Below the pieces are notes generated by a model. It worked only from the letters and a program-made list of their open reading frames with translations, did not search any database and had not been told where the DNA came from. Below, piece after piece: positions 34,396-47,657 of a stretch of 64,000 bases of DNA. Origin of the DNA: Spongilla lacustris (lineage: Eukaryota; Porifera; Demospongiae; Spongillida; Spongillidae); contig OX442423.1 in the NCBI GenBank assembly GCA_949361645.1, positions 5,803,505 through 5,867,504 on the forward strand. The letters run 5' to 3'. A program made the position numbers and the translations under genes. How positions within the stretch are numbered: position 1 is the first letter of the stretch; each line of letters opens with the position of its first letter.

Positions 34396-36260
34396 TTAGT
34401 AAAGTAATAATTGTTATTAAGGTATGTAAACCATTGGGTTAAATGAGGTGTGCTTTCATTGAAAATGTAAAAATCTGAGCTTCTTTCTGTGTGCTATTAG
34501 AAGTACATGTAGTCTCTGCTTAAAAATACACCTGTGTATGCTGGGGAATGTTTGAAAGGTGGCCGTTGCATCATGAGTCTGACAACTCAGACAATCCTGT
34601 TGTGGTTTGGGGGAGTACTTTCAGTACAAAATATCGGCACAAGTCATCAGCTACAGGTTCCATAGCTTGAATTTAAGAGCAGTGTCATTGTAGTTCCTGG
34701 GTCTATATGTTGGGGTTTCAATGAAGAGAACTGTTTTAGGACAGGTTTGCTTGCAACAAATTGTGAGTTTTTTATTTTCGTATCATAATGTGTTCTAACT
34801 GATGCTTATGGATATAGACCCTCTGCTTTAAGTGTTACTTTTAGTGAGGGTGTGTTAACTGTCTAATGTTATATTAGGTGATTGAGTAGATATGAATCCA
34901 TCGATCCTTTCTAAGTACCTAAACTTGTTCTGAGATTATAATGTGTACTGGTATTAGGCTCTCTCATACACGCATTTTAATGCTTTCAGTTGATACTTTT
35001 GTATTAGAGCATCAGCTCATCTGTCAAGCCTCCAGCTATGTCAGGAACAACAAATGCTCTTTTTAAGATTTTGCTTAATCAAGTTATGAGTCTTATAGCT
35101 AACAATCTGTGGTGCTGCTTAAGCATGCCTGTTGTGCTTAGTGTTGCAAGTGCGTTTGCGATGCTTGGATTTAAGAGTAATGTAATAACACCATGTTGTG
35201 AGCAATTGTGTGCCAAAGTAGTGATAGAATCACTGCTTTATGAGACTGCACGGAAAAGCTCTATGTTAAATGAGGGGGTGTTTTCATTCAAAATGTAATG
35301 GTGCAGGCTTGTTACTAAAAGTTATTTGTTTTAAAAAAAAAAGAGTTGTAATTCCAGATCAATGTGTGTAAGTGTTGTTTTTTAATTATGCATGCATGGT
35401 GACCCCTTGCTTTAACAGTCACCTGTTGTTATGTTGAGGTGTTCTAAAGCTTACGGTCTCCAGCAAGGTTTGGAAAGTCAGCTGCATGTCTTAATAGAGC
35501 ATGGGTAGGCTCATACCATGTTAGACTGAGGTGTTATGTGTGCTTCAAAATGTGTTTTGTTTGTGTTAAATGATTAATGTGTTTTATTTTTATTTTTAAG
35601 TAAGGTTAAAGGTACAAGTTACATGTACACTCGTAGGAACTTGAGATTCTTGGAAAGATTAAGAGAGGGATGTTGTGAGCCACATACCTAAGCTCCCAGG
35701 ACATTGTGCATTTGTAAATGTATATCAGTATCAAGTAATGTCGGCAAAATTATTGTGCACGCTTTTGAGGTACGAAAACCTGTGTTAAAAATGAGGGTGT
35801 GATTGAATTGAAAGCCTATAGCTGTGTTAGTTATAACTATTAAAAGTAAGGTTAGAGGTAGTCTCTGGTAAAAAATACACCTGTTTGTTTGGAGAAGATT
35901 CTAATTTTAAGACACCATCCAGTAATGTAATTTGAACAATTTTCTGTGTTATGTTAAGGTTTGCTTGTTGTGAGCATAGAGATGTGTCACTGTGTGTATT
36001 TAACACGTAAGGTTAGAGGTAGTAATTATAAAAGAGGCGTTATTTGCATTAAGATTTCTAGTTCAGTTTTGTGCTTTCATTTAAAAGTTGCAAGCCTCCA
36101 GCTACATGTACATGTTGATTTCTAATGTAACATGTTGTGAGGTCCCACCTTAAATCAGTTTTCAGGTCATAGTTTGCTAAAGTATGGGTAGATGGGCTTG
36201 CAACTTCGTTGTTATGTGTTATTGTGCTTGCATTTAACATGTATGAACTAAACCGATGTA
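31400..36260. repeat. Degenerate satellite with kilobase-scale higher-order repeat
   Basis: The region is built of diverged variants of short phrases such as AGCCTCCAGCTATGTTTTAGA, GACTCCTGTTGTGA, GGGTGTGCTTTCATTT and TTTAAGAGCAGTGTCATT. A distinctive block, TAGTCTCTGSTTAAAAATA, recurs at about 31,460, 32,940, 34,500 and 35,860, i.e. every 1.36-1.58 kb, which implies a higher-order unit. After 36,260 fragments appear in inverted orientation (to about 36,440). No coding signal. Confidence 0.6.
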
Positions 36261-37028
36261 CATGTTAGAAGCTCAAATTACACCTTCAATGAAAGCACAC
36301 CCTCATTTAAAATGAATATTTTTTAAGCAAACAGAATGATCAGTCATCTTGTGTGATGGTACATTATGCTACGTTAAAGCACACCCTCACATTCTTTAAG
36401 CAGAGAGTCTGCACACCTCTCTTAAAAACATAAATCTTCCCCATACATTGTGCATATTTTCATATGCAGACTAAAGCTGTAAGCTATACATAACCAGGAC
36501 ACACATTCAGTGAATTTGAATGGACACCCAACCTTCAATATCATGTACATATCATGTACATGTACCTTGCCCTTGCTGAGTAAAACTTTGACAGATGGTG
36601 TGAACTCATATCAGTAACATCTCTCACAAGAAGGAACAATGCAAATCAAATTCATATAAAACCTACATTTAGTCATTTGCTATGAATGTAATTAGGTACC
36701 TGCATGTTTGTAAAGTGTACAACGGGCCAAATGGTGCACTGCACTGCACATACACCAATAGGAGAAACCATGCATCTACTCTGATAAACATAACAGGATC
36801 CTTGATTCTCAAGGGCTTTGCAGAGCCTTTTAAAAATAAAAACCCCACATTTACATTTGATCATTCAGTTTTGGTGTACATGTAATGATATAAGATTTGC
36901 CTTTTTAGTTTGCCCCCCCCCCCCCACCTTGTTAAATTCTTAGACCAGGGGATGCTTCCATGTAAATGACACCTTAAGCCTGTTTTTTTTTTTAAAGCAC
37001 TTTGAAAACTTACAGAGCTTTGTTAGTT

Positions 37029-37690
37029 TCAGAAAAAGATTAAAGGATCACTTTACAAGCTCTATGATGATTGGAGAAAAGCAGTAATAGAACCAATAAA
37101 AATGCAGGTGTGGCCCCAAGTTATAAAGGAGCCTATTGTCAATGAGGCTACTGCCACCTCAAGTGATCCAGGACTAAGGCTTGACCTGGGAATCAGAGTT
37201 GTTTGGCAACCACAGGTGGAGGCGTTGTTTGATGTCCATGTCGTAGACACTGACGCCCCATCACACTGCCATCGAGCACCTAATGCCATTCTTGAGTCAA
37301 GCTCACTGGAGAAGAAGAGAATGTACAAAAAGGCAGTTGAAGACAGAAGAGGCACCTTCACCCCATTTGTCCTTTCAGTGGATGGACTACTTCACAAAGA
37401 GGCTAGTCACTTCCTAAAGTACATGGCCACTGCTCTGTCCTTCAAGTGGGACAAAGCCTATTCTATCACCAGCAGCTACATCAGATCACGGCTTGCTTTT
37501 GCAGGGGTTCGAGCAGTGAGCCTCTGTCTTAGAGGATCCGGCACCAAATGGAGAAGTGGACTGGGGTTTGATGATGGTGCTCCTCTGGCCTCATTCATGG
37601 AGTAAATTTATTGACTTATTATTTCTCTTTATAATTACTTATCATCTAATTGTATGTATTTCATGTTTTTATTTTTTATTAAAAATAAAT
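37029..37690 (+). mobile_element. 5'-truncated non-LTR retrotransposon, C-terminal domain and 3' UTR
   Basis: The frame is open from about 37,029 through the first Met at 37,102 to a stop at 37,605. Residues GIRVVWQPQVEALFDVHVVDTDAPSH fall in the region that in related coral and sponge RT proteins carries an endonuclease-like FDIRV..TDAQSH signature. The tail (YIRSRLAFAGVRAVSLCLRG, DDGAPLASFME) is the same as in the 3,762-4,061 copy. An AT-rich tail of TAAA repeats ends it near 37,690. The upstream RT is missing. Confidence 0.75.
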
Positions 37691-37696
37691 AAATAA

Positions 37697-37830
37697 AATA
37701 GAAATGCAGGGATAGTTAACCAATAGAAATTCAGGGATTTTTAACCAATAGAAATGCAGGGGTAGTTGATCAATAGAAAAGCAGGGATAGTTGACCAATA
37801 GAATGCAGCATTTGGAGACCAATTAAAAGT
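37697..37830. repeat. CCAATAGAA-containing minisatellite
   Basis: About five copies of a roughly 29-bp unit of the type ATAGTTAACCAATAGAAATG. Each carries a CCAAT box on the plus strand. It directly follows the non-LTR 3' end and precedes the transposase start, so it may be part of either element. Confidence 0.75.
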
Positions 37831-37850
37831 GCAGTTCCTATGTGTGAAGG

Positions 37851-38213
37851 ATGCCTCGAGCAGCAAGAGCCCATCGACTGACAATAGAGCAAAGAGCTGC
37901 AATAGTAAGGTTCTACTATGAGAATGCCTACCTCACAGTAAGCAGGTTCAGGAGGGACTACCCAGCCTACACAACTTTGTGCCGAAGCACTGTGCTTAGG
38001 TTGGTATCTAAATTTGAGGAGCATGTGACCATGGAAAACAGACTTAAGCAGCATTGTGGGAGGAAGAAGTCTGTTAGAGTGCAAGCCAACGTTCACATCC
38101 ATGCTCAGTGCATACAGAGGAATCCCCATCTCAGTACACGGCGCATTCAAGCTCACACAAGGCTCAAGAGGTCAAGCACACAGAAGATGTTGAACAAGCA
38201 CACACTCACATAA
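37851..38213 (+). pseudogene. Truncated Tc1/mariner-type transposase, N-terminal HTH region
   Basis: The start codon at 37,851 opens LTIEQRAAIVRFYYENA, FRRDYPAYTTLCRSTVLRLV, a GRKKSVRVQANVHIHAQC stretch and NPHLSTRRIQAHTRLKRSST. This is the order found in DUF4817/HTH-containing transposases: a first helix-turn-helix, a GRP-like linker, and a second helix-turn-helix with a P-x-L-S-x-R-R motif. About 115 codons remain of an expected 330 or more, and the DDE domain is absent. Homology ends exactly where the right arm of the giant inverted repeat begins (38,196), so the inversion breakpoint removed the rest. Confidence 0.7.
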
Positions 38214-41200
38214 CAAAACACTACTGATACTTAGCACATGCACAATGTCAGTGGGAACTTAGGTAGTGGCTCGCAACGTCCCTCTCTTAAACCAATAATC
38301 TTTCCAATAATCTAAAGTTCCTACAGAATGATTCATTTAACACAAAAACAAGGTTTTTCTAATAAGCACCCGGGCTAAAAAAATAAATAAATAAACTAAA
38401 GGGTCACAACAACTGTCAAAGACATGCACCAAACTTTCATTCGAACTTCTAAAACCTATGCTTGCGGATACTTTTAAATGAAATCACTCCTTCACATCTC
38501 AACAGGAGTCTCCTAAAGCTCATACCAAGCAATGGCACATATTACGATCTAAGCTAACAGCTAGGCTCAAAACATTATGCTCTCTTAAGACGTACAGCTG
38601 ACTTCCCAAACATTTTAAACCTTACTGGAGGTCGTAAGCTTTATAACACCTTAAAAAGTAAAGAGTTAACATAATTAAAGAACAACAATTACACACTATG
38701 ACCTGGAACTAGCTTAGAAGCTCACATCACAATGCAAGTACAACTCTCTTAAAACAGCAAACTTTTTACTTTTAGTGCAATAACAAACAAAGAAGCCTAT
38801 ACTATTACATTTTGAATCAAAGCACTCCCTCATTTATAACATAGAGCTTTTCCTAGGAGTCTCTTAAAGCAATGATTCTACCACTAATTCGACACACAAT
38901 TGCTCACAATGTGGCGAAATAACACCACTCTTAAATCCACATCACAAACCCACTTGCAACATTAAAGCAATTCTTCAAATCACAACTGGTATCTCCTAAA
39001 GATGAGAGCCTACCCATGCTTTAAACAACAGCCCCATTTGTGATCTGGTAACTAGCTATAAGACTCATAACTTTATTAAGCATAACTTATCTTAAAAAAC
39101 AGCACTCTTCCCATGAAATCAATCCAAAACATAGCTGGCTTGACAAATGAGCTGATGGTCTAAAATAAAAGCATCGGCTCCTAGCATTAAAAATGATGAC
39201 TCACTTAAATACATGTACGAGAGAGCCCTTCCCTAAATTCGAATCAGTACACAGAACTAGCGTACATGTAGGTGAGCACTGAAAAAAGATCAATGGACTC
39301 ATCTCTACGCAATATCATCTAATGGGTTGCAACATTAGACAGCTAAACACACCCTCACAAGAAGTAACTCTTAATGCAGGGAGTCTATTTCCAGATGCAG
39401 CAGTTAGCACACATTATGATGCAGGGAAAAATAGCTATAAAAAAAGCAACTTGTTGCAAGCAAACCTGTCCTAAAATCCCAACTTAGACCAAGGAACTAA
39501 AATGACACCAGTCTTAAATCCAAGCATTGGAATATTTGTAATAAAATGAAAGCAGTCCCCCAAATCACAGCAGGCTCATCTGAGTTATCTGATCCATGAT
39601 GCAAAGCACACCCTTCTTTAATACAGCTGGTATATTTTTAACCAGAGACTATGTCATTTGTACCTAGAATCATACTTTTAATAACACACAGATAAAAGCT
39701 CACATCCATTTTAAAGCACATCTCATTTATCACAGTTGTTTACATACCTCAACAGCATCCACAATCATTAATTTACTGGAGAAGTATTAAAAGCACACAA
39801 AGCACACAACAAACTCCCCCCCCCCCCAAAAAAAAAAAATTAACAAAAATTTGGTCCACTAGGACCTGGGAACATGCAACAATGATGCATTACCCGGTTC
39901 TATGAAAATGGCAGTTTCCTATGAAACAAATAAGAGAGTAATACATATACAACAACAAACTAACTAGCTAGCTACAAGGCTCAATCACAAACACACCTCT
40001 CTAAAAAACACACACTTCAACAGCATGCACAATCATTTTGTGTGCAAATACATTAGTGGATGGTATGAAACTAATGGACACCCTCAGAAGTACCGATACT
40101 TAGCACATGCACTCTCTTAAACCAGTCATCTTTCCAGTGATCTCAAGTTCCTACAGGTGTAACTTGTAGCTTTAACAATCATTTTCAAGAACACAAAGCT
40201 TTCTAGGCGCACATTACACTTGAGTCTGTTAAAGCAGAGACTGCTCTTAAGACGTGGCACCACACGTACATCCAACCATCTAAAACCTAGCTGTAATCTT
40301 GCTATACCGCAACAGGAGTCTCCTAAGGCTGATACATAAGCAACAGCAACGTACATCATAAACTGGGAACTACATGTAGCTAACAGCAAGGCCCAAAACA
40401 TGATGCTCACTTTAAGACATACAGTGATTGTGATCTGCTAAGAAACTCATAGCTTTATGAATTGAAATTAAAGCTCAAACTCTCTAACAGCACTATTTGC
40501 GTGATATTATCTAAAACATAGCTCGAGGCTTTACATATCAGCTGATACTCTAAAATGAAAGCATTGGCCCCTAACATAAAAACATGACTCATTTAAATAC
40601 TGAAGCACATTATGATCTGGAAACTACCCAATCCTTACTGGTCAACATTAGACAGTTAAGCACACCCTCACATAAAAAACCAGAGAGTCTATATGCAAAG
40701 GCCACAGTTAACACAGCTAGAAAGTGTTCGGAACTAGCTAACAGGCTCGCAATGGGATACAGTGACACTGCTCTTAAATCCAATCATCTGTCCGGTGGCT
40801 TGTAACATTAGCTGGCGATTTTTAACAAAAGCACCCCCTTATATCACAACTGTCTGTTTAAAAAGAAGAGAGCCATCCATACACAAGCAGCAACAACAAA
40901 GATCTGGGATGAACATTGAAAGTAACGCACACCTTCTCTTTAGAAAAACAAATTATCTAAAACTTTGCTGGAGGCTTGCAACATTAGCTTTGAATAAAGT
41001 CTAACACAACTACGAGAATTTGTTAAAGAGATCGGTGGTCTACACAGAAATAAGGCTCGTACCCACTTTTCTTGAAAACTGCAACCTTTGCTATCATCTA
41101 AACCTGCAGGTGTATTTTTAAGCAGAGACTACCTTTAACCTTAATAACACTCACAGCTAGAAGCTCACGTTACATTATAAATGAAAGCACCCCTTTATTA

Positions 41201-42105
41201 GATTTACAAAGCAAATACCTAGCTTAACAGCATGCACAATTAATCACTTTACTGCATGGAGGCTTGAATGCTCTCTGACCCTTCACATATGTATGACATG
41301 AGGCTTTCCTTACAGTATTAAAATTTAAATGGCACTTCACATAACACAAGAGTATCCTTTAATCCGGCACAGGCATGCAGTACCCATACGTAGCATTGGT
41401 TTTGCTCGACGGGATCTTAGCTACGTAGCTAGCTAAGAGACAAAATCAGATATGCGCACAAATTACTGTGTGCTGCTTGGGATGCGATGCTGCTGTAGGC
41501 TATTAGCTCCGAGAGAGCTGTAATCTCTTTAGATTTGATTTTTGCGTGTGTAATAACACACGCGTGTATACACGTGTGCGTCTCCGTTTCCTAACTCACA
41601 GAATGGCATTGCATGTCAAATTCTTATCAGCCCGTAGTAGTGTCTGTCTGTACGATTGTGCTAATTGGTGCGCACCACATTGGATGTAAACATGTAATTA
41701 GCTCGTAACACCCACGTAGGAGGTGGGGCATTGTTTTTTTATAAAAGATCCGCCTCCGAATTGTATCACGTGATTGAGACTGCTTATTTAATCACGAAAT
41801 AAGTCTTGGGACGAGGTCGTGTGCGCAAGCGTACGCGAAGAAAAATAAGTAGTGGGTCGTAGTTTTAGTTGTGAATGTGAAAAGAATCCAAAATTTTGAA
41901 CGAAGCTTCACAATCGATATGCGAACACATACGAACTTTCAAATTCAGTTAATTTGTTGTGCTTATAAAAATTAATTAGCATGATTAATAATGTATTAAC
42001 TTAATAGATGTAAAAAATTTTGAGGAAACCGACCAACTTGGTTTCAAAATATGAGATTTTTTTCTTACTCCTATCAAAAGTTATTCTCGTTCAAAAGCGT
42101 TGCGT
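38196..42105. repeat. Right arm of the giant 3.9-kb inverted repeat
   Basis: Reverse complement of 30,486-34,395. It stops at the assembly gap only 18 bp before the point that would match the CAGGGTGTCC terminus of the left arm, so the right end and its flank are not visible. Confidence 0.95.
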
Positions 42106-42305
42106 NNNNNNNNNNNNNNNNNNNNNNNNNNNNNNNNNNNNNNNNNNNNNNNNNNNNNNNNNNNNNNNNNNNNNNNNNNNNNNNNNNNNNNNNNNNNNNN
42201 NNNNNNNNNNNNNNNNNNNNNNNNNNNNNNNNNNNNNNNNNNNNNNNNNNNNNNNNNNNNNNNNNNNNNNNNNNNNNNNNNNNNNNNNNNNNNNNNNNNN
42301 NNNNN
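42106..42305. other. Assembly gap (200 N)
   Basis: Exactly 200 unknown bases, probably a gap of unestimated size. It separates the giant inverted repeat from a collagen exon whose last five bases (CACCT|GTAAGT) are visible at 42,306-42,310. Confidence 0.99.
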
Positions 42306-45300
42306 CACCTGTAAGTGAACCACCCTCACCCTCCCTACCTCCCCACTCTCCCCACCCTCCCCACCTCCCCACCCTTCCCACCCTCCCTACCTCCCCACCC
42401 TCCCCACCTCCTCACCCTTCCCACCCTCCCCACCTCTCCACCTCCCCACCCTTCTCACCTCCCCACCTCTCTACCCTTCCCACCCTCCCTCCCCTCCCCA
42501 ACCTCCCCACCTCCCCACCTCCCCACTCTATATAAGCTTACACAGGTCCTTGCCTTTTTCAGGGTGCTCCCGGTCCACGTGGATTGCCTGGACCTGTCGG
42601 ACCAATTGGAGCCCGGGGAGAGCCCGGGAGTGTGGGAAACAAGGGTCCACGTGGGCCCACCGGTAATCCAGGACCTGATGGTGAACAGGGTGCCCCTGGT
42701 GCTGATGGCCTGACTGGACTGCCTGTAAGCCTCACCACTAACCCCGTTCCACCCTGCTATGCTTGTATTACACTACTGTACTAGCCTGTTACATGTACAT
42801 GTATGTTGTATTTTTTCTCAGGGTGGTGTTGGACCTACTGGGAGCAGAGGACCAGTTGGAAACCAAGGACAGCCTGTGAGTTGGGTCCCCAGTACTCAGT
42901 GCTCTGGTCTGGTCCCCAGTCCCCCAGTGCTCTCGTCTGGTCCCCAGTCCTTAGTGCTCTGCATAGCCTGGTCCCCAGTCCTTGGTGCTTTGTTCTGGTC
43001 CCCAGTCCTTGATGCTCTGGTGTGCTGACTGTACCTCCATGTTTGCCCACAGGGTGAGCAAGGGCAGCAGGGTGTTGCTGGACCAGCAGGGCCTCAGGGT
43101 GCCAAGGGCCACCATGGTCCTCAGGGATCTATTGGAGCACCTGGAGTTGCTGGACCACCTGTGAGCCTTTAGCACAGTGTACATGTGCACGTACATGTAT
43201 GTGTGCATATGTGTGCATATGTATGTGTGCATGTGTGCATGTGTACATGTGTGCATATGTGTACATATGTGTGCATATGTGTACATATGTGTGCATATGT
43301 GTACATATGTGTGCATATGTGTGCATATGTGTGCATGTGTACATATGTGTGCATATGTGTACATATGTGTGCATATGTGTGCATATGTGTACATATGTGT
43401 GCATATGTGTACATATGTGTGCATATGTGTGCATATGTGTGCATATGTGTACATATGTGTAGTGTGTGCATATGTGTGCATATGTATACATATGTGTGCA
43501 TATGTGTGCATATGTGTGCATATGTGTACATATGTGGGCATATGTGTGCATATGTGTGCATATGTGTGCATATGTGTGCATATGTGTGCATATGTGTACA
43601 TATGTGTAGTGTGTGCATATGTGTACATGTGTGCATATGTGTGCATATGTGTGCATATGTGTGCATATGTGTGCATATGTGTGCATATGTGTGCATATGT
43701 GTACATATGTGTAGTGTGTGCATATGTGTACATATGTGTACATATGTGTACATATGTGTAGTGTGTCCATATGTGTGCATATGTGTACATATGTGTAGTG
43801 TGTGCATATGTGTACATGTGTGCATATGTGTGCATATATGTGCATATGTGTGCATATGTGTGCATATGTGTGCATATGTGTACATATGTGTAGTGTGTGC
43901 ATATGTGTGCATATGTGTACATATGTGTAGTGTGTGCATATGTGTGCATATGTGTACATATGTGTAGTGTGTGCATATGTGTACATGTGTGCATATGTGT
44001 GCATATGTGTGCATATGTGTACATATGTGTGCATATGTGTACATATGTGTAGTGTGTGCATATGTGTGCATATGTGTACATATGTGTACATATGTGTATG
44101 TTTACTTGCAATGTACACTGTGATGATTGTTGTGTTGCCCTCCTCCCCACGCTTGTCTCTGATCAAAGGGAGATGCTGGCCCACACGGTTTACCAGGAAA
44201 GCCGGGACCTGTTGGGCAGAAGGGACCTGTGGGGACCCCTGGTCAGCCGGGCAAGCCAGGCCAATCCAGTTTGCAGGGTCCCATGGGAGCAGCTGGTGCT
44301 GTAGGAGCACCTGGACCTGCAGGCATGCCTGGTGCCACTGGAGCACCTGGACCCAAGGGACCTGCTGGTGCAACTGGAAATGCTGTACGTTGGCCTAACT
44401 GAGTTACATCCACATCTCCACATGTTCCCACTCCATGCCTCCATCATCCCACATCTCCACATGTTCCCACTCCATGCCTCCATCATCCCACATCTCCACA
44501 TGTTCCCACTCCATGCCTCCATCATCCCACATCTCCACATGTTCCCACTCCATGCCTCCATCATCCCACATCTCCACATGTTCCCACTCCATGCCTCCAT
44601 TATCCCACATCTCCACATGTTCCCACTCCATGCCTCCATCATCCCACATCTCCACATGTTCCCACTCCATGCCTCCATCATCCCACATCTCCACATGTTC
44701 CCACTCCATGCCTCCATCATCCCACATCTCCACATGTTCCCACTCCATGCCTCCATCATCCCACATCTCCACATGTTCCCACTCCATGCCTCCATCATCC
44801 CACATCTCCACATGTTCCCACTCCATGCCTCCATTATCCCACATCTCCACATGTTCCCACTCCATGCCTCCATCATCCCACATCTCCTCATGTTCCCACT
44901 CCATGCCTCCATCATCCCACATCTCCACATGTTCCCACTCCATGCCGCCATCATCCCACATCTCCACATGGCTTGCATGCTCTCACAAGGTGCCTCACTA
45001 TTACAGGGCAGCAAGGGAGCTAATGGACCACCAGGTCAAACTGGGCCTGTTGGAGCACCAGTGAGTGTGGTTCTATCCCTCTGTCCCCTCCCCCTTTCTT
45101 CATCCCCTGAACTGTGTGCCCAGCATCAAGGGAGATGTTGGTGACCTCTTCACATTTTCGATATAGGGACCTGCTGGGCGAATAGGATTTCCTGGAAAGC
45201 CTGGACCTGCTGGGTCTGTTGTGAGTACCTCTGGGCAGCATTGGAGTAGGGCATTATAATTAGAGAGGGAGGCAAATTTATATACATGTATGGAAGTGAA

Positions 45301-47617
45301 AGGAGCTAGGAGAGAGGGGCAAAGGTATGGATGAGGGAGGGGCAAAGGTGTGGAGGAGGGAGATAGAAGAGGGAGGGGCAAAGGTGTGGATGAGGGAGGG
45401 GCAAAGGTATAGAAGAGGGAGGGGCAAAGGTATAGAAGAGGGAGGGGCAAAGGTATAGTAGAGGGAGGGGCAAAGGTAGGATGAGGGAGGGGCAAAGAGG
45501 GAGGGACAAAGGTATAGAAGAGGGAGGGGCAAAGGTATAGTAGAGGGAGGGGCAAAGGTATGGATGAGGGAGGGGCAAAGGTATAGTAGAGGGAGGGGCA
45601 AAGGTGTGGAGGAGGGAGGGGCAAAGGTGTGCAGAAGGGAGGGGCAAAGGTGTGCAGAAGGGAGGGGCAAAGGTGTGCAGAAGGGAGGGGCAAAGGTGTG
45701 GAGGAGGAGGGGCAAAAGTGTGGAGGATAGAGAGGGAGGCAATGGTACATATATGAAGGAGAGAGGTGAGATGAGCAATGAGATATCAACAAGGCATGTA
45801 TATTTCTCCTCCCCCTTCATTACCCTGCCTATGTACACCCATTTCGCATCATTTCCTACAGGGCAAGAATGGAGTTGATGGACACAAGGGAGAGCCAGGA
45901 ACCATTGGTGAGCAGGGACCGGCTGGTGTCCCTGGTCCTGATGGAGAGAAGGGAGCTCAGGGCAAGAGCGTAAGTGGTTGCATGCATAATACCTAATTAA
46001 TGCCCATTGCACACACTCCATTGCCTTAGCCTTTTGGCTAGGCCACATTGGTCTTCACTGGCACGCTAGGGTTGCTCTTCACATGCTGTGATGCTGTTGT
46101 TGTCTTTGTGCAGGGATTACCAGGTCTTGCTGGGTCCAAGGGAGAGATGGGAGATGCAGGTCTTGAGGGTATCAAGGGAGCTCCAGGCCCAGCTGGGCAG
46201 AAGGGGCAGAAGGGAGTAGCTGTAAGCAAATGATAATACAGTGTGCAACATACAATGTACATGTACATATGCATGTACATGTATATAAATCTGTACTTGT
46301 ATATTGATATATACGTACATGTATATACAAATGTATGTCTGGTTCGGAATGACACAAGCTGCAGGGTGCACTATGGTGTTCCTCTTCCCCATCCAGGGAT
46401 CTCCAGGTGCCCCAGGCCCACGTGGACCCAAGGGCATGACTGGAAGTGCTGTAAGTTGTGCAGTGATATCTACTTGTACACGTACATGTATGTATGCAAG
46501 GATGTGCATTTGTGCGTGTACATTTATGTACATAGTAAATGCGCATGCATGTGTTTAACATGGAGGTCCACCATATTCTATGTTACCAGGGTGACCAAGG
46601 ACCCCAAGGTGCACCTGGTGTTCCTGGACAAGCTGGAGCTAAGGGCATGGCTGGAGATAGGGGATTCCCCGGACTTTCTGGTCCTGATGGAGATAGAGTG
46701 AGTATGATGGGAGGAATGGAGGGTGGGATGCAAGATATGAGGATGTGGGAGTGGAGGGTGATGATACAAGAAGTAGGAGTGCAAATGGACCACACTTTGC
46801 AGTCATACATGACACCCTGTACAGGTCTACATGTATGTGTAGTTGTACTTACTCTATTTACTGCATTAGGGAGTGTCTGGAGACCATGGATCACTGGGAG
46901 ATGCTGGCAGACCTGGGCCACAGGTAGGTGTACCTGTGTCTTCATGCACTGGAACTATCCCATCTGGTCCCCCTGATCTGCAGGGCAGCACTGGTGACCC
47001 TGGACCTGCTGGAGTCCCCGGAACTCCTGGTGATGATGTAAGTGACCACACCCACCCGCTGCTTCAGTGGGTGTGAATATTATGGGAGCACAGTGGATGG
47101 AAGCAGGAGGGGTGGTGGTGTTATGGGTGTGGTTATTGGAGGAAGGTGTTGGTTCATGTGTGAAGAACTAAGTCACTCTACTGTGCATGTATGTTTTATG
47201 GTTGAGTACTTTGGAGCCTTACAGACCTATTAGCGTCACTTACATCTACAGGTAGCATTAAATTCTCCCCTCTCCATTAACCACACTCCCAAACTCTGCA
47301 GGGACCTGCAGGACCCAAGGGAGCTCCTGGTGTCAGGGGAGACAATGGGGACAAGGGGGACCAGGGGCCTGCTGGGGACATTGGCTTTGATGGAAGAATT
47401 GGCCCAGCAGGAGATGATGGAGCTGTGGGGAACCCAGGTCCCCAGGGGCCTCAGGGACCAGCCGTAAGCCATGGTCCTTTTCACATGTTCTTTTGAGATT
47501 TGGACTGTACCCCATACATGTACATCCACTATCTTTCCTATATTAGGGGCCCAAAGGTTTGGCTGGAGGATCTGGACCTGCTGGACTTCCTGGAGATGCT
47601 GGAGTGAAGGGACCTCT

Positions 47618-47657
<40 letters not shown>

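Larger units (their letters stand above)
34396..38195. other. Spacer between the giant inverted arms
   Basis: 3.8 kb of unique (non-mirrored) sequence. The first half continues the degenerate satellite of the left arm. The second half (36.4-38.2 kb) holds about 600 bp with nothing recognised, then the C-terminus of a non-LTR element, a CCAAT-rich minisatellite and a truncated transposase. Confidence 0.75.

Noticed and set aside
42951..44373. Long His/Thr/Tyr-rich minus-strand and Cys/Val-rich plus-strand frames (up to about 400 codons)
   Set aside because: They translate the GCATATGTGT minisatellite in a collagen intron; the 10-bp unit keeps frames open by chance.
44190..45144. Thirteen-residue repeat proteins on both strands
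   Set aside because: The 39-bp minisatellite is a multiple of three and lies between a valid collagen donor and acceptor.
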